A stretch of DNA of 64,000 nucleotides. Source: Circinella minor. Lineage: Eukaryota > Mucoromycota > Mucoromycetes > Mucorales > Lichtheimiaceae. A program made the translations under genes and the position numbers. The stretch is taken from NCBI GenBank assembly GCA_016758965.1, contig JAEPRB010000076.1, positions 1 through 64,000 on the forward strand. The letters run 5' to 3'. Below the pieces are notes generated by a model. That model did no database searches, was not told the origin of the DNA, and saw nothing but the letters and a program-made list of their open reading frames with translations. Shown here piece by piece: positions 1 through 12,582 of the stretch (positions are counted from its first letter, which is position 1; each line of letters begins with the position of its first letter).

Positions 1-831
1 TGCAGTAAAGTACATACTATGATGATTACTAGAATGGCAACAGGAAGTTGACTCATAATTATAATATGTAGTGTGACAAGATTCAAAAAGGGAAATGATA
101 GTGACATTGTTTTTAGGCTACGACACTTGTACCAAGAAAATGATGGCACAACATCTCTAAAAATAAAACGAATTTATTGTCCAATATTAGTTTCTAAGAA
201 TAAACATTAAATATATTATTATATTAAGTTCATTCAATAATTATTTGCTATTTATACGATTATAAAACGTTTTCGTATCTTCAACCACCTCCTAGAAAAA
301 CATCCCAGTATCAAAAATGAAAGTAATATGTTTTTTCACCGTGATTAGAAGTCAAAAAACAATGCTCATCAACATTAATAACTTTGAGTGCTTTAATAAG
401 AACCTTATCTTTTTTTTCTTCCAAAATGATCGCTTTTATGCAAATTACATTTTAGTGTAACATTTATGCGATAGTTAGAACTGGGTATATAATATTTACT
501 ACTCTTTAGGTTTTAGGACCATCACAGCTTATAGCTATACTTTTCAAGAGCGAAATACTTTCGAATGAAAGTTTAATTTATATGACGAACTTACTTTTCT
601 TTCATGTATGAGTAAATTAATTTGCTTTTCTTCATCCGTTGATCTAAATGTTACAGACTTGCTGTTTTTTTTTCTTCTACATGAAGAAAAAGTTACTGAC
701 ATAAAGAAAAATAAAAAAGGGAAGCAAAACACACAAAAAATTAATAATACAAAAGTTTATATTTATCATCTAATTACAAAATATCATTTACATATACAAA
801 ACATAAACCAATAAAAATTTAAAATCTGTAA
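1..831. other. AT-rich intergenic sequence
   Basis: No coding exon, RNA gene or recognisable repeat seen. The right end is the 3' flank of the F-box gene on the minus strand. The short open frames here are low-complexity and run antisense to each other. Confidence 0.5.
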
Positions 832-2929
832 CTATGTTCTAGTGATGTTTAATCTTCCACCACGTTCTTCTAAAATTCGATTTGCTGTTTCTCGATGATT
901 TTCAGGAAAAGTTGATTGATGATTTAATGAGGTGTCATCACGAATATCCAAGTTTTTTAACACTGTCAGTTTATTGACTACTTCCAATACGTGTTGCCAT
1001 TCGATATTCATTTCCAAATCAGTCAAATATTTCCAATCGGTAGACGCAAACTGAATCAATCCCTCTCTAGTATGTGATCGAGCTCCCTTAAATCTCATTT
1101 TACGAAGCTGTGGGCAATTATTTGAAATTTCCTTGAGCACTTCATTGTTAACAATAAGAAAAGTTCCTCGTGATCTTTCGTTATAGTATGTACTAACTTC
1201 GCCATAACAGTTATCAATATCAATAATTTCTAGAGCAGGGCATGCCGTGAAAAGGGCAGCTAACGCTTTGCTTACAGGTGGATGCTTGTCACTATTCCAG
1301 TTTGCGTCAGATTCAGTAGATAAATAAATGTCTCGTAAACGGGGCGCACCGTGGTAAGCCAATCGGTAAAACGAACTTGTACAAATGTGCCTACCATCAT
1401 AGTGTAAATAAATAAGTTCTAAAGACTTGTAATACTTTTTATAGATGGATACCATAAGATTATCATCTAGTTTCAAATTTTTGCCACTCAGAACCAATCG
1501 CCGTATTCCCAGTGGTTTTTTCTTGCTGTTAATGTTATTTCTTATTGATAATGGAACGGAACGTGATGATGATGGGGCACCTACATTTGATGAATGGTTA
1601 TTGGTGCTCATTGTTGTATCGTCATCAAACTCATTTGTGTCTACTCTGCCATTCAAAATAGTTGGTAATTCCGCTCTTGGCGCCACAACCAACGTTTCAA
1701 GATTATGACACTGTTTTATTACTTGCGTAATCAAATGTTTATGATTTATAGTACCCCCACTATCCATAAATAAATGGACAAGATTTGGACACTGGTGTAA
1801 TATACCACCAAGTCGACCATTGGCAATTGGTGTACCATGTGGACGAGTATAGGACTGGATGTAGTGAAATGAAAGCTTGAGATACGTAAGCGATGTATAT
1901 TCAACGTTTGGAATAATAATTTCTTTCTTCTTGGGAGGATCCAGATAATTTCCTGACGGAGACAAGGCGCTTTGAGAAAATGATACTCGCGTCATGCTTG
2001 AACATGATTCCAATATTGGTGACGCTATTTTATATGATGAGAATTTGCAATCGACAAATTCAATTCGTTTTACTGGTGGACTTTGTATATATATATATTG
2101 TTAATAGACATGCTACATAGCTTATTTATTAAAAATGTATTATTTACCTTGTGGAACGAATTGCTTCTGCTAAAAGATCTGCTTCTGTATCCGTCAAATC
2201 CAGCTTACTAAAACCTAAAATATACTGTTTTAGAAAAAAAAAAAAACTTGCATTGTTTTTACTTCAATATATAAAAGAAGAAAAAAACTTACAAAGCTTT
2301 TCCATAAAATGATTATCAGAATAAGATAAAAATAATAACATATCATGAACAAGTCCTTGATCTAATGGACCCTCCAATCGAAACTCTTGCGCTTGTCGTC
2401 GTAACAATGGATCTAAAGTAGATCGATTCACTTGTGGCATTTCTCTTGACATTTTTTGCCAAAATTCTGGCCATTCCATCATAAAATTACACCATTGTTG
2501 ACATACACCCGTACAACGCAACATGTCTCTAAAATCAAGACTACTAAAAATTTGAATCAAGACATCATATGGCAAAAATTGATGAAAACCCCGACTTCTT
2601 TGTGTAAGTGTGGCTGACACTTGATTTTTTTCCTTTTGTAGCTGTGTATATTGTGGGTCAACTGCTGAAACAACCTGTAATCCTTGCTTATAAACGTTCA
2701 ATGCTTTTAATAGTTTTTTGTCTTGTCGATAAAGTCGACCTAATTCTAAATAACCTTTAGCAGAATTAGGAATATCTCTAATTGTTTTTTGTGCCTTTTC
2801 GTGAACTCGAATCGTCATTTCTCGTTCTCGTTCCTGTTGTGATTGTTGTTGTCGTTTAAATGGACCTCCTTCTTGGGAAAATTGAAAGGTTGAAAGTAAA
2901 TTATTGTATGCTTGTTTTAACATAACCAT
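832..2929 (-). CDS. TPR / F-box / leucine-rich-repeat protein (Dia2/Pof3-like architecture)
   Basis: Probable substrate receptor of an SCF (Skp1-Cullin-F-box) ubiquitin ligase. Three exons, complement of 2293-2929, 2148-2214 and 832-2080, join in phase to 650 residues. Residues about 54-90 look like a TPR pair (LELGRLYRQDKKLLKALNVY). An F-box follows at about 116-160 (FLPYDVLIQIFSSLDF...WPEFWQKM), then a long leucine-rich part with repeated L..L.I..C spacing. TPR, F-box and LRR in this order is the layout of yeast Dia2 and fission yeast Pof3, which act in replication and genome stability, but Mucoromycota have many such paralogues, so orthology is not claimed. The start could be the ATG at 2929 or the one two codons later. 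Donors are GTAAGT and GTAAAT; both acceptors end in AG after AT-rich tracts. Confidence 0.85.
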
Positions 2930-4998
2930 AATGACAACAGTAATACAATAGTAATTCGTGTTTAAAGTGGTTAAAATCCAAGAAAAAAAAATAAATAGAC
3001 TGATTAAAGAAGAAAAGAAGAAAAAAAAACTTGAATACTTTTCTTTTTATTTAAGCAACGTTTTTTTTTTTTTTTTTTTTTTGCTTAGATGTGGTACAAG
3101 AGAATATGCCATATGACACATTTTGTTTTCCTGTAAGTATAAGTATAATTATTATATGTTTTTCTGTAGTACAATCATTTACTGCCCGCCACATTTATGT
3201 TATGACTACTCCAATATCATAATAGGAAGCATGCGTAGCCATCACAGATTAAGTTGCGGTAGAAAATTATTTGTTTTATCACTTTTTCTTAAAGATTATA
3301 TTCTATTTTTATTATCAATTGTAAAATTATGGCTGATAATCTTCACCAAACTAGAATTAGTAATTTTTCTGCGTAGCGTGCGAGAAAAGTTGTAACCTTT
3401 GCTTATTGTTATAATCTTTACCTCTTGAAATTATTTTTCTATTGTTTTTAATAATAATAATTGAAAAGGCATTTTATTTAGCATTATGTTATACATGATA
3501 TAATAAACATGTCCTCAGTGATTTTATTCAAATGACAATAGAGGTATAAAAAAGGAAGTCTTTCGTGGATATTTATGGTAGTTAGTATGGTATTGTACAG
3601 CAAAAAACTGAGTGACAGGCTAGTTGTCATCATCTTATAAATATTTCCATTATTTATATTGCTTTAACCTACATAATACATTTTACAAATTATTGACGAA
3701 TTACTTTATAAGCTACTTTTTCAATTAATAATCTTCTTTTTTTTTTCAACTAATAAACAAAAAATTATTTTTATTAACTCAATGATATACGATATATCCC
3801 TATTTTTAAAAGCACCCCTTCTATTAAAAAAATATTGTTATTATGGAGAAAAAAAATGCACGACAACACGTTTCCCTGAGAATATACGTACACTATTTAA
3901 AGTCCATATATTATATCACTACTGTCTCCACAGCAATAATGTGTTACCAGAAAAGAAATATGTCCCATATTCATATAATATTACACTCAGCTACATAAGT
4001 TGCTATTACCTACAAAAAGAGATCTTTTGCTCATTAATGTATATGCACTTCAAAAAACAGAAAGAGTCAGGGATTGAGCTTTAAATACGTAGCCAATATG
4101 CATTGACTGCAAGTAAATAAAAATACTATTCTTTTTATCATTACAACTTGTAATATAACTGATTTATTATCAAATACAATAGTCCAAATGATCTCTTATA
4201 TCGGCCATCCACCACATATACATGCATAAATTATTATTTGATGCCGTATTTATATTTAGTAGCCATAAGTACTTTCTACAACAACCTGGTACTTTTTACT
4301 AACATTAGTGGAATAGATTGGTATACAGGAATCATACATATCAAAATAGCTTGAATTTATTCTTAATATTTATTTCTTTTATTGAATTCAATATATACTC
4401 TCTATCCATATTTTATAATTAATAAACGTGCTTCTAATTATTATAGTAATGGAATGAGAAAAAGACAGTGGAAGTAAATGTGTTTTGATGGTTATATATA
4501 CAAAGCAGACTTTTTTTCGTTCTCTTTTTTTGAATACGTAGGAAAAAAAAAAACTACACATGACCCAATGTTGTTCAAAAAATATATGAAAAAACTATCA
4601 AAGTATTACTAATTTTAGAAATTGTTTAGTATGTACAAAATATAATAAAAGGAACTTCAATGAAAGATTTGAACAAGATTTGATATAAAGTCGGGAATCA
4701 GGCAGAATCGGAGGTGGCATTATCGGATCAGTTATCAAGAGTATCTCCAAAGACATCGTTATGAGATACGCAAAAGTTGATTGGTATATTTTCAGTTTCA
4801 ACAAATACATGTTTTATTGTTTCCTCTTCTTAAATCATAGGTCTAAAAAATATTCAGAACGTAAATCGCTATCTACTTCTTTTTGCTCTTCAAGAAAATT
4901 CTATATGAAAATCTATCATTACCCCTTTACTATACCGAGCATACTTGTTTGTCATCCAATACCCTATGAACGTGCAATAAGTTCCACAGAATCATATC
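2930..4998. other. Gene-poor AT-rich region
   Basis: Contains the promoter side of the F-box gene, including a poly-T run near 3061-3082, and then about 1.9 kb with no convincing exon. Open frames at 3123-3395 and 3782-4084 have no splice context or family motif and are not called. The palindrome TACGTA occurs several times (near 3884, 4085 and 4540). Confidence 0.4.
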
Positions 4999-5297
4999 TC
5001 AATAACAGCTTCCTTGATATCCAACAGGAACATTAGCGCTTCGTTGTTCTTCAAAAACAAGAATTTTATTATCGGCGATGCTCATTACAGACAAGGTCAG
5101 AGTTCGTTTGATTGAATGGATACATATCGATTTGTAACAAGTAAAAGTTGAGAAGCGCCCATTCGATAACTTGTAAGCCTGGAGAAGATGATCGAGGTTA
5201 ATACTTCCATGTTCTTGAGAGTATCGCCATATGTATGTTGCACATTCTCCCGTCTTGGCCCCCATGATGCTTCGAAAATTACTTGTTCATCGTCCAT
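4999..5297 (-). pseudogene. Decayed fragment of a probable transposon-linked protein
   Basis: Two overlapping minus-strand frames together read as a protein-like segment. One carries ASWGPRRENVQHTYGDTLKN; the other continues with SVMSIADNKILVFEEQRSAN. They must be joined by a frameshift, and stops follow on the left. The style (an E..G.....HT.eDTLK block, then a strand-rich stretch ending in RSA..PV) resembles a repeated hypothetical family I associate from memory with Mucorales transposon-rich regions. No domain assignment is made. No start or splice structure can be supported. Confidence 0.3.
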
Positions 5298-7344
5298 AAG
5301 AGCAAGTCCAGCAGTGGTGTTAAAGGAACTGTAACTTATTTCACACGGGCTGTAAATTTACACCCTGAAGTCCATGGTTCCAATTTTACAGCCCACTTCG
5401 CTGTAAAAACTGGGCTGTATATAGTTACAGGCTTGGGTGATTTACACCTAATACCAATATTTGTATAATAACTAATATCATCTGTGTTAACTTGATAATG
5501 TCGATTGCAAGGTTTAACGACTTTTTATTGAAACTTCACACCTAAATTAAATAATGGTTACAAAAATAGGGGTATCAGTCCGTGATTCATAGTTTTCATT
5601 TATCTAATTAGCTAACTTACCATTCGAAATGGATGTTTTGGTATTGGTTTTTTAAAGTGGGTAAAGATAGGGATGATATAAACGGGAAAAAAAGTTTGTT
5701 CATGGTTGGTAAAACATAAGGTACTTTGGGAGCATCTGGATGAATAATCCTAAAAAACATGCTTGATAAAATCAATAATAGCTGTTTTCTTTGTTACTAC
5801 AGTTCTAATCGTTATTTATGAACCGATGACAGTAATAAGCTGAAATCACCACATGTTCATCAGTTTGATTTCGTTATTCATATAAATAAACAATATCAAC
5901 GTAGTAATGGTTGTGTCCAAGCCAGCAAACTTAACGGATTCAAAGTCGTGAATATTGCGACACGATAAAGCTTAACAAACAATAGCCTTTAAACGTCCGG
6001 GATACTTGGTAAGTGATCTCAATTTCGCGATATGCATTAAGGGACTTCTTGGTTGTTGTGCCCAAATTTCCAATTAAGCTTTGAAGCCGCAACTTATACA
6101 TTTTGATATTTTTTCAGTATCGCTTTTTGTGATTTTTTGGTGTATCTTGGGAACTGGATTTAGTCTGCCAAAGTTTGATTAAACGGGTGAGCTGTTTTTC
6201 TCTAAATATGTTGATCTATAATCAAAAAAAAAAGATTAACAATCATACAGACGCGTTATTGCCAAATTGCGCAAGATCATACATTTTTATTGATACCAAT
6301 GTCAGTATCTGAAAGTCGTTTCTGTGTGAGGGGTTGGTAGTAAATGTATATTAAAATGTTTGCCAAGACAGCATAACCAAAGTAATCGCGTACAGAACAT
6401 TTGTAAACAATAAAATACTCAGTATCAACCTAAGCAAAAAATGTGAATTAGGCGTTTTCAGGTATGAGAATAAATTAACAATGGCTGAAAGAATGTTGCC
6501 TTTTTTTTCAAGTAATACTGGTATTCAAATAAGTTAGTTCGTTCCTAAAACTGCTCCCGTTTTTGCTGCACTGTATTACTATATAAAAAAATAAGATGAT
6601 CACTGAATTGCTCAGAAAAATATGTGCTATATCAGGTGCACTCCAGTGTTACTAAAAAAAATGACAGTTTAATCAGCTCTAACGATTCGACTCGTCTACC
6701 GCGACCAACTTTCAACTCCTCGGCGATTCGGCTTTCCAGGGCAGCAAGCTCAACATTCATGGCCCGACCGGATTCATGATTGGATCAGTCAAGTTACTAC
6801 TGAATCTTGCTATGTTTGTTTTCATCGATGCATTAGTGAACTGTGTCAATTTCTTAAGACGGTTGACTTTTGATTTGAAAGTGTTCACCTATTCGACATC
6901 GCCATCAAATAATCGGAAAAGGTTTGGCTTTTTCACCATAATTCTTGAAAAGAATTACTAAATCCTTTTGAAAGACCTCGATATGTTGGACATTATCTAC
7001 ATCAAGCAAGTTGTTGGTGCTGTTCATAGACATTTTTGAAAAGAAAAATAGGAAGATAATAAAATAATCAAGGAAAGTCTGATAGTTGAGTTATATGCTT
7101 TTTTGTTGAAATTGTTTGTCATGATTGCGATCGCACGGTCGTGCGGTCGACTAAATAGTAAGTAACAGTGTTATGTTATAGCTCAATAGCATGAGTCGGA
7201 GAAATGTGTATCACAAAAACTTATTTCCCACACACACACAAAACTATGGGGGTTTGATTTCATAAAAAGAATAAATGGAGGTAATATTAACCAATAAAAT
7301 ACATTTAAGAAATATGGATGGTTTTTATATAACGCCAGAAGTGG

Positions 7345-7381
<37 letters not shown>

Positions 7382-9118
7382 TTTTCGAATCAAGTAAAAT
7401 AATTTAACCATCTTATAAGAATCCAATCAGATTTCGAGTTTAAAAAGAATCAATTATATATATTTTTTACACATATAAACGACAACATGCATATTAGATG
7501 CATATTATTATATATATTATAACAAAAATTCCGCGCCATCTTTTTTTTTGTCTAATTATGTCAATTTTTTACTTCTTATTATTCAAATAAGAGAAAAATT
7601 TTCAGTTATTATATACAAATTTCATATAAATATAAAAAAAGATGGGGTCCATCAATTGAAAAAAAAATTTTTAAATCAGATCGACGAAAAACTATAAAAT
7701 TTTTGGGTCGGAATATATTATAACTCTCTTCAAAAACCAACTTTCTTTGGTGCCTTGATTTCTTACGTTGTGCAGCACGTGTAGAGCCGCCAGAAAGTTG
7801 GCTTTAGTGGGGAATAAAAGAAAACGGTTGGCTAACAAGAAGATCATCAAAAAGAGAAACTCCGAAATTCTATTACCCAGGCTTTTTTTTTTTTCTTCTA
7901 GCTTGTTGTTTGTTATCTCACCAAAAAAATAATAAAGTCGAATGATCTTGATAGCGAATTGTCAAAAAAAAAAAATTGAACAAGGACTGCTTTGTTATCT
8001 TTCAAGGGAATTTTTTTATTTTTGCAGTTTTATCATCATGATATTATGAATATTTTTTAAGCCTACTTTGGGGTGGGAATGGCTTATCAAAAAATTATGA
8101 ATACAAAATACGCACAGTCCATTCAAGTGCCACCCCAGTTTTTTTTTCTTTTTTCGACCAATGGCTTTTGATAGGTAATAAAATAAATCTTAAGCATCGA
8201 ATTCTTACTTGTCATACCAAATATATTTAAATAATGATGGATAATATAATAATGGGATAATAACATCATTTTAAATTAATATTATCATATTAAAAAAGAA
8301 AAATTTTTATTATAAGTACTTCGCAATGAAAGTAGAAAAGCACGCAAAAAAAAAAGTATGGAAAAATAAGGAGTAACAAGCAAATATGACTCTTATTCTC
8401 TCTTCACTTCTTAATCATAATAAAACACCCTCACCCCCCCTTCCTCCTTCTCCTTGTTTGACTAAAATCGGTTATTTGGGCGCGCCAAAAGAAAATAAAA
8501 AAAAAAGTCAGAAATGCATGCTTATCGATTACCCTGGGGGCTTTACTTTTTTCTTTTTTTATTATCTAAAAAAAAAAAAAGCTTGTCTTATAGTGGCTTG
8601 CATATATATATATATATATATAGAAAGAATAAGGAAGAACAAATGAGAGAAAGATCGACCAACCATGTTTTTATAAGTAATGAAATGAACGAGCACGTTG
8701 ACATTTGAACCAAGCAAAATTAAAGATAAAAAAACCCGTGGAAAAAAAATATAACACAATTTCTTTGCCAACTACGACAATCATGGCATCATTGATAGGC
8801 TGCAATAGGCTGCGGACGCACTGATGGGGGGGGAGAGAGTTCAACTACTAAAATTTTGCGCACGAGTTAGGTCATTATCGGCCAATTAGATTTCATCAAT
8901 TGGTTGGACCGCAGGAGCACGTTGAAAAAGGAGCATCATCTTTTTTTGGGGGGAGGGAAGGGTGTGGAATAAGTGAGGGAGATAGAATTAAGGGGAGTTA
9001 TACCATAAACGAAAAAAAAAAAAAAAATTTCTTCTCTGCCGCACCAAGTTTAACTGTGACGGGGGAAAGGGCCCCGAGTTGGTGGGAGATAACTTTAAGG
9101 GAAATGGGTAAAAAAGCA
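5298..9118. other. Gene-poor region with decayed coding-like debris and promoter sequence
   Basis: About 3.8 kb without an intact gene. On the minus strand, 6640-7030 reads as broken protein-like pieces (FTNASMKTNIARFSSNLTDP and AMNVELAALESRIAEELKVG in different frames), and 5600-6200 has similar fragments with stops. A (GT)n microsatellite lies near 7347-7379 and a (TA)n run near 8601-8621. The last 700 bases carry C- and G-runs and form the upstream region of the Ecl1-family gene. Confidence 0.4.
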
Positions 9119-9127
9119 TATATAAAG
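9119..9127 (+). promoter_or_regulatory. TATA box of the Ecl1-family gene
   Basis: TATATAAAG lies about 105 bases before the ATG at 9232, followed by a pyrimidine-rich leader. Several G-runs and AGGGG/CCCCT-like strings lie upstream; these resemble stress elements but no binding is shown. Confidence 0.5.
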
Positions 9128-9231
9128 GCCCGTGTGAGCCCTCCATTTCCCATCTTTTCCCCACAATAAATATATAAATCTCAAACAATTTATCTACTTC
9201 TTCTTTACTATATTATTATTATTATTTCATT

Positions 9232-9779
9232 ATGAGTGATCTTAACTGGTGTACTTATTGTGACAATGCTGTCAATTCCTTCTCTGTAAGTAAATCATTA
9301 TATATATTATTCAAAGAAAAAAAAAGAAGTTTTACTTATCAATATATGATTTATTATTATTATTATTATAGAATTCTATCTATTGTTCTGAAGAATGTTT
9401 AAGAGCTGATGCTCTTAAATCACATCCTTTACTCGGTTACGATTGGGAAGAATTCAAGGATTTCCCTCGTTCTTCACCAAATTCTGTGATATCTCCTGGT
9501 CTTTCATCATCTGCATCATCTGTTGCCTCTGCTTCTCCATCATTATCACCTGTTCCATCTTATACTTTACCATCACCTGGTCTCAAAGGCTCATCACATT
9601 ACCATCGATCAAATCGTTTATCACCACCTATACTTGAACTCGAACCATTATCCGAAAAAGAACAACAACAACAACGACGCCCTTCAATAAATTATAATGC
9701 ATTATCAAAACAACAAACCATAGTTATGCCACAACCATCTAATCGTAACAACAGTAATTCCAGTATTTTTTTTATATAA
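9232..9779 (+). CDS. Ecl1-family life-span regulatory factor
   Basis: Two exons, 9232-9285 and 9372-9779, give 153 residues. The N-terminus has the small cysteine module of the fission-yeast Ecl1/Ecl2/Ecl3 family: C7, C10, C23 and C27 in DLNWCTYCDNAVNSF...IYCSEEC. The intron falls between the two cysteine pairs and reads cleanly in phase 0. The rest is low-complexity, rich in Ser, Pro and Gln, and longer than the S. pombe proteins (about 80-90 residues). In S. pombe these proteins bind zinc, extend chronological life span and respond to starvation downstream of TORC1. That role is family knowledge, not shown here. A TATA box and pyrimidine-rich leader precede the start. Confidence 0.85.
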
Positions 9780-11144
9780 GTGAAAAAAAAATTCATATAT
9801 AACAAGAAAAAAAAAAGACCCCATCAAATACCATTCACAACTACTCTTATTAGCATGTTCATTTAACAATCATAACAAAAATCCACACACAATTTTTTTA
9901 TATATATACACATACACACACACAAACACATATATCACAATTCCTTCCCTATTCTCTTTTGTAAATAAGTATACCATTAAAAAAATAATTGCATTCCTGT
10001 TGTTTTTCTATTTTATTTCCATATAATCCAAGTTATTTCATTATTATTATTATTATTATTATTGGAAACTATAATCTTTCTATTTGAATAATTTAATCGA
10101 ACATAAAAGAAAGATTTTTTTATTTATTCGAGAATGAAATATAGAATTATAAACGTTTAAACGGATAAAAGATAAAAAGGGATTTCTTTCTATTATGTGA
10201 GAAATGCCTCTCTCCCCCCCCCCCTATGACGCATAACGAATCAAAATTAATAGTTTATTTTTTTTTTACTACTTGGGAACGCACAACAAAAAAAGAAATA
10301 AAAATTTATTTCGGTTCCTTTGACAAACTAAAAAAAGAAACTGAGTTCTCCCCGAAAAAAAAAAAATAAAGATAAGTTGTAGAACCGAAAAAAGAAAAAA
10401 TAATGCTCGTGCGTCATTTTTGTTTCAGTTAAAGAAACGAGTCGAGATTTCACTCTCTTTCTGTTCCACTGCCAAGTAAAAAAAAAAAAAAAAGACTCAA
10501 TATAATTATAATTTATATACATTAAACTTGTTTTTACCGTGATGAGGTGCATGACAATCAAACAACAGTAAAACAATCTTTTTTTTTTTTTTTTTCGTTA
10601 TTGAATTGTATCACCTTAAAAACTTTTTTTTTATTATTATTTTCAGATGATTGGATTGGATGAGACTGGCGCGTTTTTCAATTTATTTTATTATTATTTA
10701 TTATTAAAAAATCGTCTCATAATAATAATAATAATAATAGTAAAAATAATCAAATAATAAATAACGCGCGCACGGCACTTTGTTTTAATAAATGGCGTGA
10801 TGGTAATTTTTAAAGATCATTCGACCCCCATTTTACGCGGAAGTTTATTCTTCCTACTTTTCTTTGTCCCTCTTTTTTATGCAAAAAAAAAAGTAATGGT
10901 TTATGGGTTATGACTATGTGTCTTATATTTGTTTGTCATACGGATTTTTTTTTTTACCATTGATTATTGGGAGTTCATCATCAAGTTATAAATCCCATGC
11001 TTTTTTCCCTGAAGCATTTTTGTTCCCATGGTTTTTATTTTTATTTTTGACGTCTCAAAGTAAAAAAAAAAACTTTTGCATGTTAACAATTTTTTTTTGT
11101 CAAGTTTTTTTTAAATAAATATGAACAAAACAAACAACAACAAC

Positions 11145-11175
<31 letters not shown>

Positions 11176-12582
11176 GTAATAATAATAATAATAATAATGG
11201 TAATCCCTTTTTTGCTCAACTTTCTTTTTTGTCTCGAAATACCAATAAAAATAAGTGTAAAAGTAATATAACCTTAAACGGTCAGATATAAGTCAGGGGA
11301 GGGGGGAAGAAGGGGGATGTAGCTTTCTTTTTTTTTTACAGATTTCCCGGAAAATTCCCTCAAATCGTTTTGTAGTTACCAAGATAACAATTTGTCAAGA
11401 AGATCATAATAAGGTCTATATTTTGTTTTTTATTGAGTTATCATTATAAAAAAAAATGTAGTACATACGTTCTTTAATTGATAAAAAGAATTATGAGTTA
11501 ACAAATAAAACATGTTCTCATGGCATTAAATGAGTTGAATTGCCGTTCAACCAATATCATGCCGGAAAACTTTGTTGTAATCCGGAATAGAAATTCTATC
11601 TTTATTATGCACATTGACTATATATATTCTATCTGATTTTGCGTGACTTTTTTTTGGTGTCACATTAAGGATATATAGATATCGATATTGGATTGGGGGG
11701 GGGAAGACGTTTCTTCTAAAAAAAAAGTGGTGCTAATTATTATTGCTATTATTTTATGTAGATTTATCATCAATATCATAAAATAGAACAATAAATGAAA
11801 ATAGGTCAAATAATGATGTAAATCTGATAGGAAAAAGTTAATTCATTTATCGATTGACCCACTTTTAATTGTGTAATAATAATAAAAAAAAAGTTTATAT
11901 TTTTTCCATATTACCTTTTTGTGAATGCTGAGAGGAGACCCTTTCGGGACGTAACGCAGTTTTGTTTGCGCACAATATATAATCATCATCATCGTCATCA
12001 TTATATATAAAATCACGCTCATTTTTCATAAGCAAAAAAAAAAAAAAATGACCCGAGCCCTTAAACTCTAAGAGTTATATATATAACGTTTTTATCCGAT
12101 CAACTTGTTTCTTTCTTTTTTCCTCTTTGACACCAATATAATAAAATGTCAGCTTTCTTTGTGATACGAGATGAATAGAGTGAGATGTATTTTGACATCA
12201 TGATTATTAAGAAAAAAAAATAATACTTGGCAAGTGTCAGGGGAGGATTAAAAGGGATATGTCAACTTTTTTTTTTATGAAATACTATTGGTGCACTCAA
12301 AACTCTTCTATGAATATGTATGCGACGACGTCTCTCTAGAAAAGGTATTTTTATCTTCTGCAGGTTACAGACAACAATACTCATTTTTTTTTTGTTGTTG
12401 TAGTAATCGGGACCAATACATGGTCTTTATAATATATGTATATTTATACAATTTTATTAGAGGTACGAGTCTTCTAATAGTAATAGTAAAAGGATGATGA
12501 TAATGATAATGATAATATGAAACAGAGGATGAAAAAGGAAGAGAAGAAAATGAGTTAGAGAAAGAGAAAAATAAAATAAAAA
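9780..12582. other. Long intergenic region with microsatellites and an orphan promoter-like stretch
   Basis: About 2.8 kb without a supported gene. Trinucleotide (AAT)n runs occur near 10044-10062, 10720-10738 and 11146-11195, with several homopolymers. Near 12070-12180 a TATA-like TATATATAA, a CT-rich leader and an ATG at 12146 look like a promoter, but the frame stops after 10 codons. The open frames at 10903-11118 and 12288-12497 are low-complexity and not called. Confidence 0.4.

Noticed and set aside
1445..1708. 87-codon plus-strand open frame
   Set aside because: Antisense shadow of the third exon of the TPR/F-box/LRR gene.
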